From Halarchaeum nitratireducens (lineage in GTDB: Archaea > Halobacteriota > Halobacteria > Halobacteriales > Halobacteriaceae), in contig NZ_BMOQ01000006.1 of the NCBI RefSeq assembly GCF_014647155.1, forward strand, positions 186,001 to 250,000: a DNA stretch of 64,000 nucleotides, read 5' to 3'. The notes under the pieces are model-generated. The model was not told the origin of the DNA. It ran no database searches and saw nothing but the letters and a program-made list of their open reading frames with translations. Of this stretch, positions 1 to 8,855 are shown piece after piece. A program made the translations under genes and the position numbers. Every line of letters begins with the position of its first letter. Position 1 is the first letter of the stretch.

Positions 1-59
1 ACCGCTCGACGGCGATCGATCTCCTGGGAACCGTCTTCGAGCGGGTGCGTGCGCCGTGA
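1..59 (+). CDS. C-terminal end of an unidentified upstream gene
   Basis: An open frame runs in from the window edge and ends at TGA 57-59, coding for about 18 residues that end in FERVRAP. The stop overlaps the GTG start of the next gene (GTGA), as in the other junctions of this set, so it is probably the preceding member of the same operon. Too little is present to name a family. Confidence 0.5.
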   Translation, partial: RSTAIDLLGTVFERVRAP

Positions 60-898
60 CGCACGGGATCGCAGACGACGCCCAACTCGCCCTCCTCCTC
101 GAACTGGCCGCCACACCGAAACCGGGCAACGTCGACCGCGAACGCGACCATCCCGATCTCCGCTTCGAGCAGTTCCTCGCCGGCGCCGTCGGCGCTCGCC
201 CCGGTCTCGACGCCGCGGCCGCTGGCGCCCCGGTCGGTACCGCGTTCGAGACCGCCGTCGCCGGCATGGCGGCGCGGGCGCGGGACAACACGCAGTTCGG
301 CGCGCTCCTCCTGCTCACGCCGCTCGTCAGCGCGGTCGCGGTCGCCGGCGAGGCGACGCGTGCGGCCGCCGCGGACGTACTCGAGGCGACGACCGTCGAC
401 GACGCCGCTCGGTTCTACCGCGCGTTCGAACACACCGACGTTCGCGTCGCCGATCCCCCCGACGACTTCGCCGGACTCGACGTCAGACGGGGGGCCGACG
501 CGATCCCGACCCTCCGATCACGGGGGCTCACCCTCTCGGAGGTCGTCGTGGCGAGCGCCCCCGCCGACGGCGTCGCCCGCGAGTGGGCCACCGATTTCGA
601 GCGGACGTTCGACGCCGCCGACTCGCTGCGGACGGGGACGGCGCCGCTCCCGGCGCGCATCTCGGAGACCTTCCTCCGACTGCTCGCGGACACTCCTGAC
701 GCACTCGTCGCCGCACGACACGGACATGACGTCGCGGAACGCGTCAGCGACCGCGCCGCGGAGCTCGTGGACGCCGATCGCGCGGACGTCGAGGCGTGGG
801 CCGACCGCCTCGTCGAGGCGGGGATCAATCCGGGCACGACCGCCGACGTCGTCGCCGCGGCGCTGTTCGTCGCGCTCTCTCGGGGGCTCCGTCGATGA
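56..898 (+). CDS. CitG/MdcB-like triphosphoribosyl-dephospho-CoA synthase family protein
   Basis: A 280-residue protein with the family's N-terminal TPKPGNVDRERDH block (about residues 20-32), an internal RARDNTQFGALLLLTPL segment and a C-terminal EAGINPGTTADVVAAALF block. Family members transfer a triphosphoribosyl group from ATP to dephospho-CoA to make the citrate or malonate lyase prosthetic group, but no lyase genes lie nearby. Its coupling to a DUF447 gene (overlap ATGA at 895-898) and a beta-RFAP synthase-like gene suggests a role in making a pterin-type or other phosphoribosylated cofactor; that is inference. The GTG start is chosen because it overlaps the upstream stop. Confidence 0.75.
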   Translation: MTHGIADDAQLALLLELAATPKPGNVDRERDHPDLRFEQFLAGAVGARPGLDAAAAGAPVGTAFETAVAGMAARARDNTQFGALLLLTPLVSAVAVAGEATRAAAADVLEATTVDDAARFYRAFEHTDVRVADPPDDFAGLDVRRGADAIPTLRSRGLTLSEVVVASAPADGVAREWATDFERTFDAADSLRTGTAPLPARISETFLRLLADTPDALVAARHGHDVAERVSDRAAELVDADRADVEAWADRLVEAGINPGTTADVVAAALFVALSRGLRR

Positions 899-1461
899 CC
901 GAGTGGCCCGTTTCCCTCCGCGGCGTGACGGAGAGCGTCGTCGCCACGGAGGGCCCGAACGATCGGTGGAACGTCGCCGCGCTCGGACTCCACGCGGGCG
1001 ACGTCGTCACCGCGGAGACGTGGGGACGCACGCGCACGCGTCGCAACTTCGAGCGGACCGGCGTCGGCAACGTGTGTTTCACCCGGGACCCCCGCTTCTT
1101 CGTCGAGGCCGCACTCGCCGTCTGCGAGACCGACGAACCGACGTTCCCGGAAGCCGATGCCCGGGTCCGCGTCGACGTGACGCGCCGCGAGGCCGCCGAG
1201 CGCGACGGGACGCCGTGGGCGTCGTGGGCGCTCGAACCGACCGCCGTCACGGTCAGCGAGGAGCGCGTCCCGCTCACGAACCGCGGGTTCGCGGCCGTGA
1301 TCGAGGCGACGGTCGCCGCCTCGCGCCTCGGCGTCGACGCCTACGACGACGCCGTCCTCCGCCGCCGGCTGGAACACGCGACCGCGGTCGCTCGCCGGTG
1401 TGGGGGGCCGGCGGAACGCGACGCGATCGACCGCGTGCACGACCTCGTGGAGCGCCCGTGA
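895..1461 (+). CDS. DUF447 family protein
   Basis: A 188-residue protein (MTEWPVSLRGVTESVVATEG...). The repeated use of short beta-rich stretches with NVAALGLHAG and RTRTRRNFERTG fits the archaeal/methylotroph DUF447 family, a flavin-reductase-like fold of unknown reaction. Family members often sit beside methanopterin biosynthesis genes. The ATG at 895 overlaps the preceding TGA and its own stop touches the ATG of the next gene, so all three are translationally coupled. Function is unknown; cofactor biosynthesis is inferred from context. Confidence 0.72.
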   Translation: MTEWPVSLRGVTESVVATEGPNDRWNVAALGLHAGDVVTAETWGRTRTRRNFERTGVGNVCFTRDPRFFVEAALAVCETDEPTFPEADARVRVDVTRREAAERDGTPWASWALEPTAVTVSEERVPLTNRGFAAVIEATVAASRLGVDAYDDAVLRRRLEHATAVARRCGGPAERDAIDRVHDLVERP

Positions 1462-2441
1462 TGGCCGACACCGAGCGCGCGTCCGTCTCCGCCGGGGCGC
1501 GCCTCCACTTCGGGTTCACGACCCTCTCGACCGAACACGACCGCCTATACGGCAGTCTCGGCGTCGCACTCGCCGATCCCCGCGTGACGGTGACGGCGAC
1601 GCCCGCCGACGCGGTCGTCTGCCCCGACGTCGTCGCCGACTCCGTTCGCCGCACCGTCGACGCCCTCGGCGTGTCTGGCGCACGCGTCGAACTGACCGAG
1701 ACCCTCCCCCGACACGTCGGGCTCGGGAGCGGCACCGCGACCGCCCTCGCGACGACGGCGGCCATCGCTCGCGTGTACGACCGGCGTCCGCGCGTCCGCG
1801 AGCGCGCCCCGGTCCTCGACCGCGGCCGCCGAAGCGGTATCGGCGTCGCGGCCTTCGAGGGCGGCGGCTTCGTCCTCGACGCCGGCCGGTCGACCGATAC
1901 CTGTGGGACCCCCTCTCGGACGCCACCGTCGGACGGGTCGTGGACGGTCCCGCCGGTCGTCGCCCGCTACCCCGTCCCGCCGGCGTGGCGGTTCGTGCTC
2001 GTCGTCCCGGACGCCGACCCCGGCCGCTGCGGCGACGCGGAGGCGACGAGCATGCAGACGGCGATCGCCGATGCCGACCCGGAGACGGGTGAGCGGATCG
2101 CCGGGCTCGTCACCAGTCGCGTCCTCCCGGCGATCGTCGCGGGCGACGCCGCCGCGTTCGGCGCCGCCGTGACCGAGATCGGTCGGCTCAACGGAACGTG
2201 GTACGCCGACGAGCAGGACGGCGTCTATCGCCCGCCGGTCGACGCGCTCGTTGACACCCTCCTCGCCGACGACGCGATCACCGGGGCCGGACAGTCCTCC
2301 TGGGGACCGGTCGCGTACGGCGTGACGACCACTGCCGAGCGCGATGCGGCCCGGGCGGCCGGCGAGCGCGCGCTCGATCGTGCCGGCGTCACCGGCGACG
2401 TCCAACTCGTCGCGCCACAGAACTGTGGCGCTCTCCGGTGA
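1461..2441 (+). CDS. beta-ribofuranosylaminobenzene 5'-phosphate synthase-like GHMP-fold protein
   Basis: A 326-residue protein of the length usual for beta-RFAP synthase. It has SAGARLHFGF at the N terminus, the GHMP motif PRHVGLGSGTATALA near residues 75-90, and RRSGIGVAAFEGGGFVLDAG near 128-147. The family condenses p-hydroxybenzoate or p-aminobenzoate with PRPP in the first committed step of (tetrahydro)methanopterin synthesis. The ATG at 1461 overlaps the DUF447 stop by one base. The frame extends far upstream without a stop because of GC bias, but this start is set by the overlap and the family N terminus. Haloarchaea are generally thought to use folate-type C1 carriers, so the product here may differ. 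Confidence 0.78.
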   Translation: MADTERASVSAGARLHFGFTTLSTEHDRLYGSLGVALADPRVTVTATPADAVVCPDVVADSVRRTVDALGVSGARVELTETLPRHVGLGSGTATALATTAAIARVYDRRPRVRERAPVLDRGRRSGIGVAAFEGGGFVLDAGRSTDTCGTPSRTPPSDGSWTVPPVVARYPVPPAWRFVLVVPDADPGRCGDAEATSMQTAIADADPETGERIAGLVTSRVLPAIVAGDAAAFGAAVTEIGRLNGTWYADEQDGVYRPPVDALVDTLLADDAITGAGQSSWGPVAYGVTTTAERDAARAAGERALDRAGVTGDVQLVAPQNCGALR

Positions 2442-2531
2442 CGGGAGTCCACCGCCCGATCCTGACCGGGGTACAGGCGTCCTCGCCCCGATTCTCTCAG
2501 TGTCTCGTCGGGTCGCGTACGACTCAAATGC

Positions 2532-2936
2532 GTGGAGGCCGTACGATCAGCCGTGACTGCACGACTCGCGCTCCCGACGGGCGAAACGGTGACGCCCGAG
2601 GACGTCTTCTGCTACGGCGGCTATCCCTATCGGTTCCGGCCGCTCCCCGGCGACGAGTACGCCTTCGCGCTCTCCCCGCTCTACTGGGGGGAGAGCGATA
2701 TGGACGTGCCGTTCCCGGACGAAGCGGCACTCGAAGCGCGGTGGGAGGGCTCCCGCGGCGTCCTCTCCGACGACGAGTGGCGTGCGTGGCTCGCCGACGC
2801 GCGCGACGACGAGCGCTTCGGCGACGACGAACTCGACGCGATCGCCGTCGAACTCGGTCTCGCGGACGACTCCGACGCGGCCCCCGCGAGCCCCGCCTCG
2901 CTCACCGATCGCGTGCGGGACACGCTCGGGCTCTAG
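2532..2936 (+). CDS. hypothetical acidic haloarchaeal protein
   Basis: Up to 134 residues, with an aromatic central stretch (FCYGGYPYRFRPLPGDEYAF, then LYWGESDMDVPF) and an acidic tail rich in Asp and Glu. No signal peptide or membrane segment is seen. A GTG start at 2532 is assumed; an in-frame GTG at 2553 (VTARLALP) is equally possible and would give 127 residues. I do not recognise the family. It lies alone between the cofactor genes and a convergent sensor kinase gene. Confidence 0.6.
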   Translation: MEAVRSAVTARLALPTGETVTPEDVFCYGGYPYRFRPLPGDEYAFALSPLYWGESDMDVPFPDEAALEARWEGSRGVLSDDEWRAWLADARDDERFGDDELDAIAVELGLADDSDAAPASPASLTDRVRDTLGL

Positions 2937-3012
2937 ACCTGCCCGCCGCACGCTGTCGAGGGCGCCACTCTCCTCGCGCCATTCGGGCGATCACCGGAGA
3001 ACCGCGCGGACG

Positions 3013-4902
3013 TCAGTCCCGCCGCCCGTCCACGTCGAAGGCGAACCGCGCGCCACCGTCGTCCCCGTCCGCCACGGAGACCGCCCAGTCGTGCGCGTCC
3101 GCGATCTCCTTCACGATCGTGAGTCCGAGGCCGGAGCCGGACGCGTCCGTCGTGTACCCGGAGTCGAAGATCCGATCTCGCTCCGCCGGCTCGATCCCGT
3201 CTCCGGTGTCCTCGACCGCGAACCCCTCGTCGGTCGGCGTGACGATGACGGTGAGGTCCGCTCCGCCGTGCGTGATCGCGTTCGTGAAGAGGTTTTCGAG
3301 GAGCTGCTGGAGCCGGTTTCGGTCCGCCTGGAGCTCGCGCGACCCGTCCACGCGCAGGTCGGCGTCGCCCGTGGCGACCTGTTCCCAGGCCGCTCTCGCG
3401 GTCTCCCCGAGGTCGACCGTCGTGAGCGCGCCGATCTCCTCGCCCTGTCGCGCGAGCGTCGACAGCTCGTCCAACAGCTGCTCCATTCGGTCGAGCGCGC
3501 TCTCGACGCGCTCGAACGCGTCCTCGTCGCCGCCGCGGCCGAGGTCGAGATAGCCCTGTGCGACCGCGAGCGGGTTGCGGAGGTCGTGGGAGATGACGCT
3601 GGCGAACCGCTCTAGACGTTCGTTCTTCTCCTCGAGTTGCGCCTCGCGCTCCGCGCGCTCCAGCGCCGCTTCGACGTTCGCCGCCAAGATCTTCGCCAGC
3701 GAGTAGTCCGCGTCGTCGAACGCGTCGGTCGCCGTCGATCCGATCACCAACACGCCCCACTCGTCGATCGCTAAGAGCAACTCGCTCCCGATCGGCGACG
3801 TCGGATCGGACGCCGTCGAGCGGATTTCGAGGTCCCGAACGAGCTCGGACTTTCCCGTCTCGAAGACGGTCCACGCGACCGCCTCCCCGCGCGGGATCGG
3901 TCGCGGGTCGGACAACGCCTCCTCGTCCGTCGCGTACGATTCGGGGACGAGGCGATCGGCCGCCTCGTCGTACCGGTAGACACCGACGAAATCGAAGCGG
4001 AAGATCTCCGTCGTCGCGTCGACGGCCATCTCGACAACCTCGCTCGTCGAATCGGCACCCATGAGGTCGCGTGTCGTCTCGTGTAGCAAGGTAAGCTGCT
4101 CACTATACCGGTGTTCCTCGGAGATATCGGTGTAGACGGCGTAGCCGTCGGTCACCGTCGTCTCCGCCGTCAACGGGATCGACTGCACGCGGAACACCCG
4201 CAGCTCGCCGGTCGCCGTCCGGCGAAACACCTCCGACTCCTCGAACTGTTCGGCGGCGCGGGCCCGCTGGCTGATCTCGGCCGCACGCGCCCGAGCGGCG
4301 GGCGGCGCGATCAGCTCGTCGATCGACTCGCCCGTCACCGCCTCCTCGTCGTACCCGAACGTCCGCTCGAACGCCGGATTGACCGACTTGATGATCGGGC
4401 TCCGATCGACGAACTCGATCTCGGCGATGCAGTCGGAGGTGTTCGTGAACAGGGCGGATATCTTGGTGTTCTCGACTTGCACCTGTCGGCGGTGATGGCG
4501 ACGCCGGCTATCGTAGACGCCGACGCCGAGGCCGACCAGAGTGGCCACCGTGACCGTGTGTGCGAAGAGGAGCGACGGCTTGAAGACGCCTTCGAGGAGT
4601 TGTAGCGTGTACACCCAGCCGAGGAGAACAGAGACGGAGACCGCGCTGAGAACGCTCCAGCGGGCGATCACGTACGTGGATTGTGCCGAGAGTCGACGGC
4701 ACGTGATGAGCACGACGCCCGCGCCGACGAGCGCGAGGTTCAAGACGATCGGAAGCGAGTTCTCGAGGAGGGTCAGATACAGCGGGACGCCCTCGTCGAT
4801 CACGTCGGCGGGGATGTCGTAGATCGCGAGCGCGAGAAAAGTGAGACCCAACAGCAAGACCGACCCGCCACAGGAGAGACGTTTCCAGCGACTCCGATAC
4901 AC
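3013..4902 (-). CDS. membrane-bound sensor histidine kinase (4TM-PAS-GAF-HisKA-HATPase)
   Basis: A 629-residue protein. About four N-terminal membrane spans (residues 12-27, 48-67, 81-101, 110-128) precede a PAS domain (about 145-265; EIEFVDRSPIIKSVNPAFERTFGY), a GAF-like domain (about 270-410) and a kinase core. The phospho-acceptor lies in ASVISHDLRNPLA, with an N box near LLENLFTNAITHGG, a DTGDGI box and a SGLGLTI box. It should autophosphorylate in response to a signal sensed by the PAS or GAF domain. No response regulator is adjacent, which is common for halophilic archaeal kinases. The stimulus is unknown. Confidence 0.9.
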   Translation of the reverse strand: MYRSRWKRLSCGGSVLLLGLTFLALAIYDIPADVIDEGVPLYLTLLENSLPIVLNLALVGAGVVLITCRRLSAQSTYVIARWSVLSAVSVSVLLGWVYTLQLLEGVFKPSLLFAHTVTVATLVGLGVGVYDSRRRHHRRQVQVENTKISALFTNTSDCIAEIEFVDRSPIIKSVNPAFERTFGYDEEAVTGESIDELIAPPAARARAAEISQRARAAEQFEESEVFRRTATGELRVFRVQSIPLTAETTVTDGYAVYTDISEEHRYSEQLTLLHETTRDLMGADSTSEVVEMAVDATTEIFRFDFVGVYRYDEAADRLVPESYATDEEALSDPRPIPRGEAVAWTVFETGKSELVRDLEIRSTASDPTSPIGSELLLAIDEWGVLVIGSTATDAFDDADYSLAKILAANVEAALERAEREAQLEEKNERLERFASVISHDLRNPLAVAQGYLDLGRGGDEDAFERVESALDRMEQLLDELSTLARQGEEIGALTTVDLGETARAAWEQVATGDADLRVDGSRELQADRNRLQQLLENLFTNAITHGGADLTVIVTPTDEGFAVEDTGDGIEPAERDRIFDSGYTTDASGSGLGLTIVKEIADAHDWAVSVADGDDGGARFAFDVDGRRD

Positions 4903-4926
4903 GAAGCATAGATGCGCCTACCTGAC

Positions 4927-4937
4927 TCAAAAAGTTT
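4927..4937 (-). promoter_or_regulatory. TATA-like box of the sensor kinase gene
   Basis: On the minus strand this reads AAACTTTTTGA, 25-35 bases before the ATG at 4902. That spacing would give a leaderless or near-leaderless transcript. Confidence 0.45.
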
Positions 4938-5169
4938 CGATCGGCCGCCGACGTCGTGCTCAGACGCCTCGGGTGTCTCGCGGTCCCGGTGTTCCTCGAA
5001 GGCGATCGTTCGGCTCGGCGGACGAACGCACGGCGCGTGCACCGGAATGGAGACGGCCGGAAGCGGATCTGCGGTCCGTAACTCGATGGCTCTCGTGTAA
5101 GTCCTATCGGTCTCCGAGACGCGTGCCGACGCCCGGAGCTACAACTCGGGCGGTATCGAAACGTGGCGT

Positions 5170-6144
5170 ATGGAGTACACGACGCTCGGGTCGACCGGGA
5201 CGGAAGTCAGTCAGATCTGTCTGGGCTGTATGAGCTTCGGGTCGGGCCGCGAGTGGATGATCGACCGCGACGCCGGTGAGGACCTCATCGAACGCGCTAT
5301 CGAGCTCGGCGTGAACTTCTTCGATACGGCGAACACGTACTCGAACGGGGAGAGCGAGGAGATCCTCGGCGACGTCCTCGCGGAGTACGACCGCGACGAG
5401 CAGGTCGTCGCGACGAAGGTGTTCTTCCCGCCCGAGGACGACCCGCATCCGAACGCCACGGGTCTCTCCCGGAAGACGATCGAGCAGGAACTGGAGAACT
5501 CCCTCGATCGACTCGGGATGGAGACGATCGATCTCTACCAGATCCACCGCTGGGACCCCGAGACGCCCATCGAGCAGACGCTCCGGGCGCTCGACGACGC
5601 CGTTCGCCGCGGGCAGGTCCGCCACTTGGGCGCCTCCTCGATGTGGGCTCATCAGTTCGCGGACGCCCTCCACACCAGCGATCGCCTCGGACTGGAGCGC
5701 TTCGCGACGATGCAGAACCACTACAACCCGCTCTACCGGGAGGAAGAACGCGAGATGCTCCCCCTCTGCGAACGAGAGGGCGTCGGCGTGATACCGTGGT
5801 CGCCCCTCGCCCGCGGCGTCGCCGCGCGTCCCCACGAGGAGTTCGGTGCGACGACGCGCGGGGAGACGGACTCGTACCTCCACGACATGCCCTACCTCCG
5901 GGGCGGCGGCGAGGAGGTCAACGAACGCATCGAGGAGCTCGCCGACGAGAAGGGCGTGAAGATGGCCCAGATCAGCCTCGCCTGGCTCCTCCACCAGGAC
6001 GCCGTCGACGCGCCGATCGTCGGCACGACGAGCGTCGAACACCTCGAAGACGCCGTCGAGGCCACCGAAATCGACCTTTCCGACTCCGACGTCGAGTACA
6101 TCGAGGAGCCCTACGAGCCGCTCCCGATCGCCGGCCACGAGTGA
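5170..6144 (+). CDS. aldo/keto reductase
   Basis: A 324-residue soluble NADPH-dependent oxidoreductase with a TIM-barrel fold. The catalytic tetrad is visible: D52 and Y57 in FFDTANTYSNG, K83 in VVATKVF and H126 in DLYQIHRWD. The closest type is the YghZ/YajO-like group (TLGSTGTEVSQICLGCMSFG at the N terminus), and the C-terminal TTSVEHLEDAV fits the NADP-binding end. The substrate, probably a small aldehyde or ketone, cannot be told from sequence. It stands alone, convergent with the cold-shock gene. Confidence 0.92.
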   Translation: MEYTTLGSTGTEVSQICLGCMSFGSGREWMIDRDAGEDLIERAIELGVNFFDTANTYSNGESEEILGDVLAEYDRDEQVVATKVFFPPEDDPHPNATGLSRKTIEQELENSLDRLGMETIDLYQIHRWDPETPIEQTLRALDDAVRRGQVRHLGASSMWAHQFADALHTSDRLGLERFATMQNHYNPLYREEEREMLPLCEREGVGVIPWSPLARGVAARPHEEFGATTRGETDSYLHDMPYLRGGGEEVNERIEELADEKGVKMAQISLAWLLHQDAVDAPIVGTTSVEHLEDAVEATEIDLSDSDVEYIEEPYEPLPIAGHE

Positions 6145-6237
6145 CCGACAGCGCGTGCAGATCGCGCCGCTCCGACGTGTCGTCGCCTCGAAAACGGAAG
6201 AATATCGATCGTCGCTGCGTGCGACGGGTGCGTCGTC

Positions 6238-6444
6238 TTACTGTCGGACGACGTTCGACGCGCGAGGCCCCTTGGGGGAGGACTCGATGTCGAACTCGAC
6301 CTCGGTACCCTCGGTGAGGTCTTCGCCGCCGACGTCCTCCATGTGGAAGAAGACGTCTTCGTCGTCGTCGAGGTCGCCGTCGTCAGTCGAGATGAAACCG
6401 TAACCGCCAGTGTCGTTGAAGAAATCAACCTTACCGTGTGCCAT
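6238..6444 (-). CDS. cspA: cold-shock domain protein
   Basis: A 68-residue single CSD protein, MAHGKVDFFNDTGGYGFIST at the N terminus. The RNP1-like motif GGYGFI and the RNP2-like motif DVFFHM are both present, and the C terminus is GPRASNVVRQ. It binds single-stranded nucleic acid and is expected to act as an RNA chaperone. An in-frame ATG seven codons upstream exists, but the conserved family start and the TATA spacing favour 6444. The acidic insert DDGDLDDDED between the strands is a typical halophilic adaptation. Confidence 0.95.
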   Translation of the reverse strand: MAHGKVDFFNDTGGYGFISTDDGDLDDDEDVFFHMEDVGGEDLTEGTEVEFDIESSPKGPRASNVVRQ

Positions 6445-6466
6445 TACGACCAAACGAAGGGCCACG

Positions 6467-6476
6467 TAAGGGATAA
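6467..6476 (-). promoter_or_regulatory. TATA box of cspA
   Basis: On the minus strand this reads TTATCCCTTA, 23-32 bases before the cspA ATG, consistent with leaderless transcription. It supports the start at 6444 over the longer form. Confidence 0.6.
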
Positions 6477-6715
6477 CACTTCCGAGGGGCGAGGTACCAC
6501 GCCCCTCTACGCTACGCCCGCCGAGGAACCACCGTGACGCCCCCTCCCCGACCTGCCGTCTCAGGAGTAGGCGACGGCGACCCTGTGCGACCCTCGACCG
6601 TTCCGGCGCGCGCCGACGCGACGTGCTGGTCGGGAACGCGGGTCTGACTCGTCGGACGGCGGTTCGCAGGGAGTCGTGCTAGCGTCTCTGGATCTCTCCA
6701 TAGCGATTCGGGCGG

Positions 6716-6723
6716 CTATAATG
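6716..6723 (+). promoter_or_regulatory. TATA box of the ABC importer operon
   Basis: CTATAATG, about 46 bases before the ATG at 6769, which predicts a leader of about 20 bases. The 303-base stretch between cspA and this operon (6466-6768) otherwise holds only the two divergent promoters; I see no gene in it. Confidence 0.5.
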
Positions 6724-6768
6724 CACTCATAGCAACCGCTTTCTTCGGAGACGCGTCCCCTCCACGTG

Positions 6769-7914
6769 ATGGTGTCGACACGACGGAAGTTCATCGGGAC
6801 CGCTTCCGCCGCCGCCCTGGCGAGCCTCGCCGGTTGTAACACGACCGCCTCCACTGACCAGTCCGCCGCTGGAACCGGGAGCGGCGGATCGGAGACGTAC
6901 GACGTCGGCTACGGGGACTCACGGACGACGGTCGAGGCCTCGGCGTTCCCCGACACGCTGTACTTCTACTGCGTGCAGTCGGGGTGGATGAACTGGCCGT
7001 CGCTGATGCAGTCCTTCGAGGACTCCTACGGCGTCGCGGTCCACGACGACGACCGCTCGTCGGGCGAAGCCCTCCAGCACATGCGTTCGCACGCGAACAA
7101 CACGACGCACTCGGGCTACAACGGCGGCTACACGTACGGCATCGTCGCCCACAACGACGGCTTCACGCAGGCGTACAAGCCGACGGGCTGGGACAAAGTG
7201 CCGGAGTCGCTGAAGACGAGCGACGGGCACGTGACCGCGACGCGGCGGGTGACGACGGCCGTCACGTATCGGAAGGACCTCTACGAGGAGCGCGGCCTCG
7301 AGAAGCCGACGACGTGGGCGGACCTGCTGCAGCCCGAGATCACGCAGGACCTCGCGCTCCAGACACCGCAGGCCGCCGTCGGGCTCGCGGCGGCGCTCTC
7401 TATCAACAACGCCCGCGGCGGGACGATGGACGACTTCCAGCCGGTCATCGACTACTACAACCGGATACAGGAGGGCGGCGCGGAGTTCACCGACAACTTC
7501 CTCGCGCAGTTCTCCCGCGGCGAGTACGCGACGTTCATCCGCTACGACTACTCCGGCCTCGACCTGAAGTACAACAACTCGGAAGTGCCGGAGGAGGACG
7601 TCGGCGTCGCCCTCCTCGGCGGCGAAAACGGGAACAAGGGCGCGCTCAACATGCCCTACGGCTACGCGCTCCTGAAGAACGCCCCGAACCCGGGTGCGGC
7701 GAAGCTCTTCATGGACTACGTGCTCTCCCTCGAGGGCCAGCGGCAGTTCCTCGACGCGTACGTCCGGCCGATTCGCTCCTCGGAGCTCGAGCTCCCCGAC
7801 GAGTTCATCGCCCCCGAGGAGTACGAGCGCACCGAGTTCCAAGTGGACTACGGCCAGCTCGTCGAGCGACAGGAGTCGATCATCCAGGAGATCACGCGCG
7901 GCGCGAACATCTGA
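6769..7914 (+). CDS. ABC importer solute-binding lipoprotein (family 1/PotD-AfuA-like)
   Basis: A 381-residue protein. The N terminus TRRKFIGTASAAALASLAGC has a twin-arginine motif and a lipobox cysteine, so it is exported folded and lipid-anchored outside the membrane. The mature part contains YFYCVQSGWMNWPSLMQSFE, VTYRKDLYEERGLEKPTTWADL and SLEGQRQFLDAYVRPIR, typical of iron, polyamine, thiamine or 2-aminoethylphosphonate-type binding proteins. The substrate is not determined. The first gene of a four-gene operon, 2 bases before the permease start. GTG 6766 is an alternative start; the ATG is preferred. Confidence 0.88.
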   Translation: MVSTRRKFIGTASAAALASLAGCNTTASTDQSAAGTGSGGSETYDVGYGDSRTTVEASAFPDTLYFYCVQSGWMNWPSLMQSFEDSYGVAVHDDDRSSGEALQHMRSHANNTTHSGYNGGYTYGIVAHNDGFTQAYKPTGWDKVPESLKTSDGHVTATRRVTTAVTYRKDLYEERGLEKPTTWADLLQPEITQDLALQTPQAAVGLAAALSINNARGGTMDDFQPVIDYYNRIQEGGAEFTDNFLAQFSRGEYATFIRYDYSGLDLKYNNSEVPEEDVGVALLGGENGNKGALNMPYGYALLKNAPNPGAAKLFMDYVLSLEGQRQFLDAYVRPIRSSELELPDEFIAPEEYERTEFQVDYGQLVERQESIIQEITRGANI

Positions 7915-7916
7915 GG

Positions 7917-8855
7917 ATGACGGACGGACACGCCAGCACAGACGCCCCCTCGGCGGGACGCAGGCTGGGTGCCGGCGTCGCCGACGTCCTCGGCGCGCTC
8001 TACGACCCCGTCACCGAGCGCGACCGGGAGTATCGACGTATCGCGGCGCTCTGCGCGCCGTTCGCCGTTCTGGTGCTCCTCGCCGGACTCTACCCGCTCG
8101 CGGAGGTCGTGCGGATCAGCGTCTCCACCGCCCAGTATCGGTCGCTCGGCGTCTCGTTCGAGGCGTACGCGACGCTGTTCGGCGACCCCTACTATCGGTC
8201 GGTCGCGTTCAACTCCCTCTGGCTCGCCGCCGGGACGACCGCCGTCTCGGTCGCGCTCGCGGTTCCCATCGCGCACGCGCTGGAGAAGTACGACCTCCCG
8301 GGCGAGGACCTGCTCGTGACGCTCGTCTCCTTCCCCATCAGCCTCCCCGGCATCGTCGCCGCGTTCATGATCCTCGTGCTCTTCGGGAACAACGGCCTCG
8401 TCACGGCCGTCGTCGCCGCGATCACGGGTGGCCGGCCGCTCGACGTCGCGTTCGCCGTGAGCGTGCCCGGGCTGTTCGTCGCGTTCGTCTACTCGATGGT
8501 GCCGCGCGCGACGCTCATCCTGCGCGGGACGTACGCGGAAGTCGACGAGGCCGCCGAGGAGGCCGCCCAGTCGCTGGGCGCGACGCCGTTCGAGACCTTC
8601 CGCCACGTGACCCTCCCGCAGATCCGCCCGGGGATCACCGGCGCGATCATCCTCACGTTCCGGACCGCGCTCGCGATATTCGGGACGCTTATCGTCATCC
8701 AGACGCTCGTCGTCTGGACGCTCCAGATCTCGCGCGAACTCGGGAACGGCTGGAACATCCAGGTCGCGGGCGCGATGGCGACCGTCTACTTCCTCTTCAC
8801 GTTCCTGTTCACGGTACTGGGACTGCGGTACACGAGCGCGGAGGTCGGTCTCTGA
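7917..8855 (+). CDS. ABC importer permease subunit 1
   Basis: A 312-residue BPD-type inner permease with about six membrane spans after a 40-residue cytoplasmic N terminus. The ATPase-docking EAA loop is seen as EEAAQSLGATPFETFRHVTL. PISLPGIVAAFMILVLFG and the preceding segment match the PotB/FbpB type. It forms the channel with the next gene product. Its TGA overlaps the next ATG by one base, showing translational coupling. Confidence 0.9.
   Translation: MTDGHASTDAPSAGRRLGAGVADVLGALYDPVTERDREYRRIAALCAPFAVLVLLAGLYPLAEVVRISVSTAQYRSLGVSFEAYATLFGDPYYRSVAFNSLWLAAGTTAVSVALAVPIAHALEKYDLPGEDLLVTLVSFPISLPGIVAAFMILVLFGNNGLVTAVVAAITGGRPLDVAFAVSVPGLFVAFVYSMVPRATLILRGTYAEVDEAAEEAAQSLGATPFETFRHVTLPQIRPGITGAIILTFRTALAIFGTLIVIQTLVVWTLQISRELGNGWNIQVAGAMATVYFLFTFLFTVLGLRYTSAEVGL

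Noticed and set aside
360..1460. Upstream extension of the beta-RFAP synthase frame
   Set aside because: The extension is Arg/Pro/Ser-rich and overlaps the CitG-like and DUF447 genes in full; the family start is at 1461.
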